A stretch of DNA of 6,314 nt from an uncultured Mailhella sp. (GTDB taxonomy: Bacteria > Desulfobacterota > Desulfovibrionia > Desulfovibrionales > Desulfovibrionaceae). The position numbers were made by a program, and so were the translations under genes. Numbering within the stretch: position 1 is the stretch's first letter; each line of letters begins with the position of its first letter. Location: NCBI GenBank assembly GCA_910579055.1, contig CAJTSU010000186.1, forward strand, positions 1 to 6,314, in the 5' to 3' direction. A model generated the notes under the pieces. The model was not told the DNA's origin. It worked only from the letters and a program-made list of their open reading frames with translations, and searched no databases. Below, piece after piece: positions 1 through 6,246 of the stretch.

Positions 1-1632
1 CGCCGCAATTCTCCCTGTGAATATGCCTGTCCCGCCGGAACGGCGATACAAAGCGCCCATTTTCTGCTTGCGGAGGGAAGAACGGACGAGGCCCTTTCCT
101 TTCTGCTCAGCCGCAATCCCTTTCCCGGCATAACGGGGCGGGTATGCCCCCATTTCTGCGAAAATGCCTGTAACCGGGCGGAACATGATGAGGCCGTTGC
201 CATCCGGGCGCTGGAACGCCATGTTTCCGGGGCCGGGGGCGATGTGCCCTGGCCTGCGCGTGCGCCGTCCACAGGCAGGAGAATCGCGGTCATCGGCTCC
301 GGCCCGGCCGGGCTGAGCTGTGCCTGCTACGCGGCGCTTATGGGGCATTCGGTTACGGTGTTCGAATCTGCTCCGCTCATGGGCGGCGTACCCCGCCATT
401 CCCTGCCCGAGTTTCGTCTGCCCAGGCAGATAGCGGACTACGAGACGGCGCGCGTCCTGAAGGCCGGAGATATCACGGTTCATACCAACACGGCCCTCGG
501 ACGGGATATCTTTCTTCCCGCCCTGAGGCGTGACTTCGATGCCTGTGTTCTGGCTGTGGGCCTTCAGAAAGAACGGCGTCTGCCGATCCCCGGCGGCGAT
601 CTGGCGCTGCCGGCGGTCGGCTGGCTGAAGGCCGCGAATATGGAGCGCCGTTCCCTGCGGGGTGAGAAGGTTCTGATTATGGGTGGGGGCGGAGTGGCCT
701 TTGACTGCGCCTTTACCGCGCTGCGCCTGGGAGCGTCTTCCGTGGAGATGGTCTGCCTCGAAACGGCCGACGCCATGCGCGTACCCGTGGAGGAACTGCG
801 CCAGGCGGAGGAGGAGGGGATAATCATCCATAATGAACGCAGCGCGGCGCGGATTGTCCGGATCGAGAACGGCGGACTGCGTCTTGAGGCGGACAGGGTG
901 GCCTTTTTCGGTTTTGGGGAAGACGGCTCCCTGAAGCTGGAAACCGTTCCCGGCGATTCCGCCGCATTTGAGGCCGGGCTGCTGATCTGCGCCAGCGGGC
1001 TTCAGCCTGACCTTTCCGTGCTGGGAGAAGGCATGCCCACGGCCTCTGCGCGCGGCTGCATCGCGGCAGATCCGGAAACGCTGGAAACATCCCTGCCCGG
1101 CGTGTTCGCCGCCGGAGACATAGCGTCCGGGCCGTCCAGCGTGGCCGCCGCCGTGGGAGGCGGCAGGGCGGCGGCTCTGGCCGCGCACAGGCACGTCATG
1201 GGGTTGTTGCCGGGAACCTGTCTGGAAGTTTCGATCAGTGACGACAATAAGGTGGAAATGCGGGAGACTGAAAGGCTCCCCCCGGCCCATACGGTTGACT
1301 ACCGGGAAATGCTGCACGTCGATTGGCATGGACATGATTCCCGCCGTTCTTCGTCCGGCGAGGATGCAATGCCCCCTGTTCTGCCTTTCCGGGAACTTGT
1401 TCCCGCGCTCTCCCCCGCGGATGCGCGGGCCGAAGCCGCGCGCTGCATGCACTGCGGGCAGTGTTCCGCCTGCGGCAACTGTGTGGATCATTGCCCCGGC
1501 CATATCCTGGAAATGGGAGAGAGCGGGCCGCATGCGGCCTGGCCGGATCAGTGCTGGCACTGCGGCTGCTGTCGCATCGCCTGCCCGGACGGGGCCATTT
1601 CGTACGTCTTTCCGCTGACCATGATGGTGTGA
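1..1632 (+). CDS. GltD-like FAD/NAD(P) oxidoreductase with C-terminal 2[4Fe-4S] ferredoxin domain (5' partial)
   Basis: The frame is open from the first base, so the true start lies off the left edge; the GTG at 244 is internal. There are 543 visible codons. Residues 1-75 match the N-terminal Fe-S domain of the glutamate synthase small-subunit family (C6, C10, then RVCPHFCENAC with C49, C53, C57). An FAD Rossmann motif GSGPAG is at 99-104, followed by GG at 128-129 and PEFRLP at 136-141. The NAD(P) fold GGGGVA is at 228-233, and the second FAD motif AGD is at 371-373. Residues 482-528 add a ferredoxin domain: C488, C491, C494, C498-P and C518, C521, C524, C528-P, with extra C482, C485 and C523. 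The family moves electrons between NAD(P)H and a partner protein or ferredoxin. The C-terminal ferredoxin is absent from ordinary GltD, so glutamate synthesis is not the likely role. Alternatives are an NfnB- or DsrL-like electron-transfer subunit. The fold is certain; the partner is unknown. It is probably cytoplasmic, since no membrane segment is seen. Confidence 0.9.
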   Translation, partial: RRNSPCEYACPAGTAIQSAHFLLAEGRTDEALSFLLSRNPFPGITGRVCPHFCENACNRAEHDEAVAIRALERHVSGAGGDVPWPARAPSTGRRIAVIGSGPAGLSCACYAALMGHSVTVFESAPLMGGVPRHSLPEFRLPRQIADYETARVLKAGDITVHTNTALGRDIFLPALRRDFDACVLAVGLQKERRLPIPGGDLALPAVGWLKAANMERRSLRGEKVLIMGGGGVAFDCAFTALRLGASSVEMVCLETADAMRVPVEELRQAEEEGIIIHNERSAARIVRIENGGLRLEADRVAFFGFGEDGSLKLETVPGDSAAFEAGLLICASGLQPDLSVLGEGMPTASARGCIAADPETLETSLPGVFAAGDIASGPSSVAAAVGGGRAAALAAHRHVMGLLPGTCLEVSISDDNKVEMRETERLPPAHTVDYREMLHVDWHGHDSRRSSSGEDAMPPVLPFRELVPALSPADARAEAARCMHCGQCSACGNCVDHCPGHILEMGESGPHAAWPDQCWHCGCCRIACPDGAISYVFPLTMMV

Positions 1633-1781
1633 AAGGAACGCGCGCCGTGAATTTCGGCGGGCGGATCAGGGAGATATGCGGAACATCCCCCGCTGATTGC
1701 GGCAAGGCGCATTGTCTGCACGCAAAATTGTCCTCATTGCCGAAACTTCCGGCATAAGGCTCCGGACAGGGCGTTTTTTCT

Positions 1782-1814
1782 CCTCCGTGCCGAACTTGGC
1801 GCGGAGGCTTTTTT
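1782..1814 (+). terminator. Rho-independent terminator after the flavoprotein gene
   Basis: A 10-bp stem (CCTCCGTGCC at 1782-1791 pairing with GGCGCGGAGG at 1798-1807, one T-G wobble) encloses a GAACTT loop and is followed by C and six T residues. It lies 150 nt after the flavoprotein stop codon and about 70 nt before the kdsB start, so it separates the two transcription units. The kdsB promoter should then lie within about 1815-1875. TATCAT at 1858-1863 is a possible -10, but I see no convincing -35 at normal spacing. The rest of 1633-1882 shows no gene. Confidence 0.85.
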
Positions 1815-1882
1815 ATGGCAGAACAGGGTCTGTACCGGTTGTGTCGGGTATCTCGTGTATCATTTGCAGCAAAGGCGCAGTC

Positions 1883-2632
1883 ATGACACCTTTTTACGGC
1901 ATTATTCCCGCCCGTTACGCGTCGACCCGCCTGCCGGGCAAACCGCTGGCGGTTATCTGCGGCAAGCCCATGATCTGGCATGTGGCCATGCGGGCCATGC
2001 GTTGCGCCGCGCTTCGGGGCGTATGGATCGCCACTGACGATGAACGCGTGCAAGCTGCCGCCCGCGAGCTGGATTTGCCCTGCGTCATGACGGCGGGGGA
2101 TCATCCCAGCGGTACGGATCGCGTGCGCGAGGCGGCGAACAGACTGGATCTTCCGCAGGACGCGGTGATCGTCAACATTCAAGGGGATGAACCTTTGCTT
2201 GAGCCGGCCATGCTGGACGAGCTGCTTGCCCCCTTCGCCGATGATGGCGTACAATGCGCCACGCTGGCCACGCCGCTGGATCCCGCGGTGGACGCGGCGC
2301 TCATAGCTTCACCGAATCAGGTCAAGGTCGTGACAAGTCTGGCCGGAGACGCCCTGTATTTCTCCCGCGCGCCCGTTCCGTACCCGCGTGACGGGGGTAC
2401 GCCGTATTATCTCGGCCATGTGGGTATTTATGCCTTCCGGCGGCGGGTGCTGGAGCGCATGAGCCAGTTGCCGCCCAGCCGTCTGGAACTGCTGGAAAAA
2501 CTGGAACAGCTGCGCCTTCTGGAAAACGGCATCCCTCTGCGGGTCGTGACCACGTCATACCGCACCTGCGGCGTGGATACGCCTGAGGATCTGGAAGCCG
2601 TCAGGCTTGAGATGGCGTGCAGAACCGATTAA
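1883..2632 (+). CDS. kdsB: 3-deoxy-manno-octulosonate cytidylyltransferase (CMP-KDO synthetase)
   Basis: The product activates KDO with CTP to give CMP-KDO and pyrophosphate (EC 2.7.7.38). This is the cytoplasmic step that supplies the KDO transferase building the LPS inner core. The 249-aa length is normal for KdsB. Seen in the protein: the nucleotide-binding signature IIPARYASTRLPGKPL at residues 7-22; IATDDERV at 49-56; GDHPSGTDR at 72-80; NIQGDEPLLEP at 98-108, including the metal-binding Asp102; SRAPVPY and GHVGIYAF in the C-terminal half; and GVDTPEDL near the end with the second conserved Asp (D232). The frame is open further upstream to 1697, but that extension crosses the terminator and lacks family similarity. 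ATG 1883 has AAGG at 1872-1875 with 7-nt spacing and puts the signature at the usual distance from the N terminus. The TPR gene follows after 34 nt, suggesting an operon. No key residue appears to be missing. Confidence 0.97.
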   Translation: MTPFYGIIPARYASTRLPGKPLAVICGKPMIWHVAMRAMRCAALRGVWIATDDERVQAAARELDLPCVMTAGDHPSGTDRVREAANRLDLPQDAVIVNIQGDEPLLEPAMLDELLAPFADDGVQCATLATPLDPAVDAALIASPNQVKVVTSLAGDALYFSRAPVPYPRDGGTPYYLGHVGIYAFRRRVLERMSQLPPSRLELLEKLEQLRLLENGIPLRVVTTSYRTCGVDTPEDLEAVRLEMACRTD

Positions 2633-2666
2633 CTTCATAAAAAAAACCGCAACCCGGAACATCATT

Positions 2667-3473
2667 ATGTCTCAGCTTGCCACAGCACGCCGTCAGCTCT
2701 CTTCCATCAAGTCGCTCATTCGTCAGGAAAAATTTCTTTCCGCCGTTCAGACGCTGCGCGATGCCGTGATTACGGTATTTCGCGAACCGCTTATGAAGGC
2801 GGAAAAAGAGGAATTCGAGCGTCTGATTTCCGATGCTTCCTATCATATCGTCTGCGATCCGCATGTCCGCAAGTCCGCCGCTCTGGAGATTAAATACGAG
2901 CCGGGCAAGGAACGCGAATTTCTGGACGGGCTCAACATGCTGCTGGAAACCTTTGACGGTCAGTTCCAGGACGACGCGCGGGAAAGCGCCCGCCTGCTGG
3001 AAGAAAAGAAAAGGCTGGAACTGGAGCGCGGGCAGCAGAAACTTGATGCCGGGCAGGTGGATGCCGCGCGTGCCGTGTTTTCCATACTGGTGCGGGAAAA
3101 CCAGGAAGATTACGAACTGCGGCGGGATATCGGCGAGCGTTTTCTGCGGGCCGGGGAATATGAAGATGCGATACAATACCTGGGCGAGGCTCTGGAAGGC
3201 ATGCCCGGCGCGGCTCACATCTACAACAGTCTGGCCGTGGCCCAGCGCAAGATGGGAAAGTACGCGGAGGCGGAGCAAAGTTATATCAAGGCCGCCAAGG
3301 GCGGCTACAAGGATTCCCATCTGTTTTTCAATATGGGACGGCTGTATGTGGACTGGAAAAAATGGGACAAGGCGGTGAAAGCGGCACAGGGGGCATTGCA
3401 GATGGATCCCGATTTTACGGAAGCGCGAAAACTCATGGCATATGCCGAGAAAATGAGAGATAGAGGTCTGTAG
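2667..3473 (+). CDS. Tetratricopeptide-repeat protein
   Basis: This is a soluble 268-aa protein with no signal peptide or membrane segment. Residues 1-100 are helical and charged, and resemble the N-terminal region of TPR proteins I associate with Desulfovibrio (from memory, not checked). Residues about 103-125 are a Glu/Lys/Arg-rich helix, possibly a short coiled coil. Four TPR-like units follow: about 118-147; 149-182 (GERFLRAGEYEDAIQYLGEA); 183-216 (LAVAQRKMGKYAEAEQSYIK); and 217-250 (MGRLYVDWKKWDKAVKAA). The last is followed by a PDFTEARK capping helix. TPRs are protein-interaction scaffolds; no enzymatic motif is visible. ATG 2667 was chosen because it avoids a 26-nt out-of-frame overlap with kdsB and has GGAA at 2656-2659. 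ATG 2607, which adds 20 residues, is possible but less likely. The 34-nt gap suggests co-transcription with kdsB, hinting at an envelope role, but the context is weak evidence. Confidence 0.88.
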   Translation: MSQLATARRQLSSIKSLIRQEKFLSAVQTLRDAVITVFREPLMKAEKEEFERLISDASYHIVCDPHVRKSAALEIKYEPGKEREFLDGLNMLLETFDGQFQDDARESARLLEEKKRLELERGQQKLDAGQVDAARAVFSILVRENQEDYELRRDIGERFLRAGEYEDAIQYLGEALEGMPGAAHIYNSLAVAQRKMGKYAEAEQSYIKAAKGGYKDSHLFFNMGRLYVDWKKWDKAVKAAQGALQMDPDFTEARKLMAYAEKMRDRGL

Positions 3474-3552
3474 AGGCTGTTTTATCCTCAAGGGGCCGCT
3501 GATTAAAGCGTTTCGTGAACAAAGACGGGAAACTCTCGCAGGAGACATACCT

Positions 3553-4044
3553 ATGTTTAAAAACATCGTGATCGCCGTGCTTGCGGCTTGTTGCATCTTT
3601 CTGGTGGTGAATCAGCGCATGGAGCGCGCCGCCTGGGGCGAGGAAGAAATCGGCCCCGCCGAGTACGGCGGCCTGGCCGCCTTGCGCGACGTCATTCCCG
3701 CGGAGGAATACCGGGAAAAGGTTCTGCCGTTGCTTCAGGAAGCGCTTAAAAGCGGGAAGATGACCCGGGGGCAGCTCGTGGAGCTGGGAAAGAAACTGGG
3801 CGGCCTTGGTTCGCAAACGCTTGCCGCTGTGGAAAGAGAGCGCCCGCAGGATAAAATCGCCCGAGCCTGGAATGATGCCCTGGCCGGGGCGAGAGAAGGC
3901 GCGGCCGATTTCGGCGCATCGTTCAGCCGTCAGATGAATGAAGCCATGCGCGAACTGGGCGAAACCTGGAACAGCATGACCCGTAAGAACGCGCCCGCGC
4001 CGGAACAGAAGCCCGGCACGGGACAGGGGGAAGTTGCGTTATAG
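3553..4044 (+). CDS. Small membrane-anchored hypothetical protein
   Basis: I do not recognise this 163-aa protein. Residues 5-19 (IVIAVLAACCIFLVV) form one hydrophobic segment after MFKN, so it is probably anchored in the inner membrane by an N-terminal helix. LAAC at residues 10-13 fits a lipobox, but the preceding region is short for a lipoprotein signal and hydrophobicity continues past the cysteine. The remainder is soluble and mostly helical: about 35-75 (EYREKVLPLLQEALKSGKMT) and an amphipathic stretch at 110-142. A Pro/Gly-rich tail ends the protein. The start is well supported by GGAGA at 3541-3545 with 7-nt spacing. It lies 79 nt downstream of the TPR gene with no terminator between them, so co-transcription is plausible. 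Its last codons overlap the 3' end of the opposing isomerase gene by 6 nt. Confidence 0.8.
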   Translation: MFKNIVIAVLAACCIFLVVNQRMERAAWGEEEIGPAEYGGLAALRDVIPAEEYREKVLPLLQEALKSGKMTRGQLVELGKKLGGLGSQTLAAVERERPQDKIARAWNDALAGAREGAADFGASFSRQMNEAMRELGETWNSMTRKNAPAPEQKPGTGQGEVAL

Positions 4045-4752
4045 CGTCAGCAGACGGCCAAGAGCGGGAATGGCGTCCTTCACGCCGGAATGCCGCAGAC
4101 AGGCCCACAGAGTGGCCTGATTGCTGGTAATGACCGGCAGCCCCCAGTCTGTCTCCAGCAGAGGGATGATGTCCAGCACATTGAGCCCCGTGCAGCTGAT
4201 GAACAGGCTGTCCGCTCCGTCGCGCGGCAAAGGCTTGACCTTCTGAAAAACATAGTGCGGTTCGATATCGGTAATGGACTGGTTGACATAATCGTTGCCC
4301 ATGCCGGAAATGAAACGTACCTGAAGTCCGTTGTTTTCCAGAAAGACTTTTTCCGCCTCGTTGGTGTCGTCGGGATAGGGCGTGATGACGACCGGGCGGG
4401 AAACGCCGAGTGCCTGAAAGGCTTCAAGCACCGCCGTGGAAGTGGTAAGACAGGGATCGCCCGTGATCGCTTCCATTCTTGTGATAAGCTCACGGTCGAA
4501 GCCGGGGCCGCCGATCAGACTGCCTGAAGTGCAGCCGAACATGATGACGTCATGTCTGTAACGCCGATAGACCTCACATGCGTTTTCCAGATGAGCCACC
4601 ATATCCAGCAGTCCCTGCGGCGAGGGAATGGTAAAGGGCAGACGGGATGTGGCCACAGCCACGCCCGCCGGAAGAAAGCGGTGAAAGTCCATTTCCATGT
4701 TGGGGCCGGAACCGGGGGCCAGAAGGCCGATATGAGCGCGCCAGGAATACAT
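4039..4752 (-). CDS. Maleate isomerase / arylmalonate decarboxylase-like enzyme of the Asp/Glu racemase superfamily
   Basis: The 237-aa length is normal for the family. Both half-sites of the two-cysteine active site are visible: FGCTSGSLIGGPG with C74 and FISCTGLNVLD with C187, the latter followed by VITSNQATLWACLR. TTSTAVLEAFQALG and VITPYPDD at 103-129 are also typical. Such enzymes use paired cysteines for cis-trans isomerisation or racemisation of carboxylic acids. Arylmalonate decarboxylase lacks the first cysteine, so an isomerase or racemase is favoured over a decarboxylase. EutA-type proteins of ectoine use are another relative. The substrate cannot be named. The protein is cytoplasmic. 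ATG 4752 was chosen because the frame upstream (to 5025) is repeat DNA with no family similarity, and because AAGGA sits 6 nt before it. The opine dehydrogenase lies upstream on the same strand, 419 nt away. The stop overlaps the convergent gene, leaving no room for a terminator between them. Confidence 0.87.
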   Translation of the reverse strand: MYSWRAHIGLLAPGSGPNMEMDFHRFLPAGVAVATSRLPFTIPSPQGLLDMVAHLENACEVYRRYRHDVIMFGCTSGSLIGGPGFDRELITRMEAITGDPCLTTSTAVLEAFQALGVSRPVVITPYPDDTNEAEKVFLENNGLQVRFISGMGNDYVNQSITDIEPHYVFQKVKPLPRDGADSLFISCTGLNVLDIIPLLETDWGLPVITSNQATLWACLRHSGVKDAIPALGRLLTL

Positions 4753-4758
4753 GACAGA

Positions 4759-4763
4759 TCCTT
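4759..4763 (-). promoter_or_regulatory. Ribosome binding site that fixes the isomerase start
   Basis: On the minus strand AAGGA lies 6 nt upstream of the ATG at 4752. This supports the 237-aa protein over the 328-aa reading frame that runs back to 5025. Confidence 0.75.
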
Positions 4764-4786
4764 GTTGGAGGTTGCTCTGTGTAGAG

Positions 4787-4802
4787 TTTGCTGAAAATAT
4801 CC
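4787..4802 (+). repeat. Left copy of imperfect direct repeat (TTTGCT..GAAAATATCC)
   Basis: TTTGCTGAAAATATCC is preceded by GTAGAG. It matches the copy at 5051-5069, which has three extra bases after TTTGCT and is preceded by GTTAGAGG. Similarity continues weakly rightward (ACCGTCGG here, ACCGGCCGG there). The two copies are about 265 nt apart and in the same orientation. Confidence 0.6.
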
Positions 4803-4850
4803 TTGACCGTCGGAGGCGTGAGTGTAGCGAGCTATGAAGTGACGACCCCC

Positions 4851-4870
4851 TGCCGCATGGTAATGCGGCA
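4851..4870. repeat. Perfect 8-bp inverted repeat
   Basis: TGCCGCAT and ATGCGGCA flank a GGTA loop, a strong compact hairpin. On the plus strand it is followed by TCTTTG, too weak for a confident terminator call. On the minus strand no T run follows. Confidence 0.6.
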
Positions 4871-4877
4871 TCTTTGG

Positions 4878-4890
4878 GCGGCGAAGCCGC
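4878..4890. repeat. GCGGC-GAA-GCCGC hairpin
   Basis: A 5-bp GC stem with a GAA loop lies 8 nt after the previous hairpin. Its core CGGCGAAGCCG recurs exactly at 6300-6310, upstream of the opine dehydrogenase. This suggests a REP-like repeated module rather than a gene-specific signal. Confidence 0.5.
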
Positions 4891-4958
4891 ACGAAGGCGC
4901 AAGCGAGCCAGCCGTGGATGCATGTTGCCTTTGCGCGTGTGGAAATCGGAGTGCCTTT

Positions 4959-4978
4959 GCGGCAGTGAATATTGCCGC
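4959..4978. repeat. 6-bp inverted repeat GCGGCA/TGCCGC
   Basis: Stem halves at 4959-4964 and 4973-4978 surround an 8-nt AT-rich loop. It uses the same GCGGCA/TGCCGC core as the hairpin at 4851-4870, so the two may be diverged copies. Confidence 0.45.
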
Positions 4979-5016
4979 CTCGCGGCCGGAGTAAACTCGT
5001 ACGCCTCGAGCAGCGC

Positions 5017-5034
5017 TGTCAACACGGTTTGACA
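5017..5034. promoter_or_regulatory. 6-6-6 palindrome TGTCAA-N6-TTGACA, possible operator
   Basis: TGTCAA at 5017-5022 and TTGACA at 5029-5034 are perfect inverted halves separated by CACGGT. The outer bases CTG/CAG extend the symmetry with one inserted A. The spacing suits a dimeric repressor, and each half also reads as a -35 hexamer. No good -10 follows on either strand, so this is only a candidate site. Confidence 0.3.
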
Positions 5035-5050
5035 ACAGAGCGTTAGAGGT

Positions 5051-5069
5051 TTTGCTCTTGAAAATATCC
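5051..5069 (+). repeat. Right copy of imperfect direct repeat
   Basis: TTTGCTCTTGAAAATATCC is related to 4787-4802 and lies just right of the TGTCAA/TTGACA palindrome. Together the two copies bracket most of the hairpins in this intergenic region. Confidence 0.6.
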
Positions 5070-5171
5070 ACCGGCCGGGATTCCATGTCCCGACCCGCAG
5101 GTTTTACGCCTGAAGCCGCAGGTGAACCGCGGCAGCACGGATAGGGCGGCGTCACGGCGGAGCTACGGAAT

Positions 5172-6239
5172 TCAACCCCGCAGCCGCGCGTTGAGCATGT
5201 CTTTGCTCAGGGTTCCCAGCCCCAGACTTGCAAGGGTGCGGCCTTCATGTGCGTAATCCCTGCCGTGCAGCGTCCCCGCAAGAACAAGCAGGCTATCCAC
5301 GAGCGGCGTTTCCACCTCCGCCAGTCTGCCCGTGTCGGCCATGAGGCAGACGCATGTGGAGGCATCTTCGGTCAGATATCGGTGCTTCGCATCAGTGGGG
5401 CCGATGAGAGAGCGGAAGGCATTCAGTTCGGGGAAGGCGTCCTGCCGGGCTACATGGCGCATGTGTCCCATGGGGGAGCGCGGGGTCCAGCCCCAGGCCG
5501 CAAACAGGCGTTCCTTTTCCATATTCATGGCGTCCAGCATGGCAAGTACGCCCGGCGTCAGCCCGGTTTCATACAGCCGGTATGCTCCGTGAGATTGTTC
5601 CACCGCGCCGAGATTGAGCAGGGACGCCATGAGATGAATCACCACATTGGGAGAGTTCAGCGCCGTTTCCAGCACATTGCTTGCGGGGGAGGTTTCCAGA
5701 ATGCCGTCCAGAGCGGCCTGAAGGCGGGGGGTGTCAACCGCGGGCAGCGCCGCCACCATACGCCGTGCCGGCGGAAACGCCATGAATATCCGTGCCGGAT
5801 GCATGCGGCGGCAGGGATAGAGATTGCCTTCCAGCTCTCCCAGCATCACGCCGTGCTTCTGCTCTGCCGGCAACCCCCGTGCGGCCCTGATTTCCCGGTC
5901 AAAAAGCAGAGATGCGCCGCTGCCGGCGGAAATGAACAGCGTCTGACCGTCGCGCAGATGTGCGGCGCAGGTTTTGGCCAGGGGCTCATGCCGATGGGCC
6001 ACGGCACATACGACGACGAGTTCGGCACCGTCCAGCGCCTGTTCTGCGCTGTCGCATACCCGGGGATGCGCCTTGCCGGTGCGCCCGCCTCCGGTCAGGG
6101 TGATGCCGCCCGCCTGTCTGATTTCATCCCGCCTGTCCTTGCGGTCGTCATATATGGACACGGCGTGCCCGGCCAGAGACATGTCGGCGGCAAAACACTG
6201 GCCGGTACCGCCCGCACCGATGACACAGATGTTTTTCAT
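5172..6239 (-). CDS. Opine (octopine/nopaline-type) dehydrogenase family protein
   Basis: The 355-aa length is typical of the NAD/NADP octopine/nopaline dehydrogenase family. The N terminus (MKNICVIGAGGTGQCFAAD) is a Rossmann fold with GxGxxG at residues 8-13. D31, at the end of the second strand, suggests NAD(H) (inference). The C-terminal domain carries the NxxxH motif (N198, H202) of the catalytic region. It also has YETGLTPGVLAMLDAMNMEKER at about 223-244, split as YETGLTPG and LDAMNMEKER. RYLTEDAS and GRDYAHEGRTLASLGLG are further family signatures. These enzymes reductively join an amino acid to an alpha-keto acid, or oxidise the resulting opine. Direction and substrates cannot be read here. 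ATG 6239 is preferred over the adjacent in-frame TTG at 6242: AGGA lies 7 nt upstream and the Rossmann strand starts directly after it. The isomerase gene follows on the same strand, suggesting a shared pathway despite the 419-nt gap. Confidence 0.88.
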   Translation of the reverse strand: MKNICVIGAGGTGQCFAADMSLAGHAVSIYDDRKDRRDEIRQAGGITLTGGGRTGKAHPRVCDSAEQALDGAELVVVCAVAHRHEPLAKTCAAHLRDGQTLFISAGSGASLLFDREIRAARGLPAEQKHGVMLGELEGNLYPCRRMHPARIFMAFPPARRMVAALPAVDTPRLQAALDGILETSPASNVLETALNSPNVVIHLMASLLNLGAVEQSHGAYRLYETGLTPGVLAMLDAMNMEKERLFAAWGWTPRSPMGHMRHVARQDAFPELNAFRSLIGPTDAKHRYLTEDASTCVCLMADTGRLAEVETPLVDSLLVLAGTLHGRDYAHEGRTLASLGLGTLSKDMLNARLRG

Positions 6240-6246
6240 CAAAAAT

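Larger units (their letters stand above)
4753..5171. other. 419-bp intergenic region, hairpin-rich, no credible gene
   Basis: This lies between the opine dehydrogenase stop and the isomerase start. Short reading frames exist on both strands, for example a 107-codon one on the minus strand at 4832-5155. They are rich in Arg, Ser and Ala, have no recognisable domain, and cross several inverted repeats, so I read them as chance. The region holds inverted repeats at 4851-4870, 4878-4890, 4959-4978, 5017-5034 and 5076-5092 (CGGGA/TCCCG), plus a direct repeat of CCGCAGGT near 5095 and 5122. Two copies of a motif ending GAAAATATCC bracket 4787-5069. I see no T-tracted terminator for the opine dehydrogenase and no clear promoter for the isomerase. 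It could be a dispersed intergenic repeat or a structured leader. Confidence 0.6.

Noticed and set aside
1700..1742. Inverted repeat CGGCAA/TTGCCG with a 31-nt loop
   Set aside because: Short stem and long loop; likely chance, with no sign of an RNA gene.
1839..1863. Possible kdsB promoter (TTGTGT and TATCAT)
   Set aside because: Spacer is only 13 nt; no convincing -35 at 16-18 nt.
1697..1882. 62-residue N-terminal extension of KdsB
   Set aside because: Passes through the terminator; KdsB family proteins begin right at the IIPARYASTRLPGKPL region.
1235..2254. 339-codon minus-strand reading frame
   Set aside because: Antisense to the flavoprotein tail, the terminator and kdsB, all well supported; the translation is Arg/His/Pro-rich with no domain.
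2601..3596. 331-codon minus-strand reading frame
   Set aside because: Lies opposite the TPR gene; TPR repeat periodicity shows the plus strand is coding. Long antisense frames are common at this GC content.
4753..5025. In-frame N-terminal extension of the isomerase
   Set aside because: Low-complexity Arg/Ser-rich translation of repeat DNA; ATG 4752 has a good ribosome site and gives normal family length.
4832..5155. 107-codon minus-strand frame in the intergenic region
   Set aside because: Crosses several inverted repeats, has no recognisable domain or clear ribosome site; other frames are open there too. It may be annotated elsewhere as a hypothetical protein.
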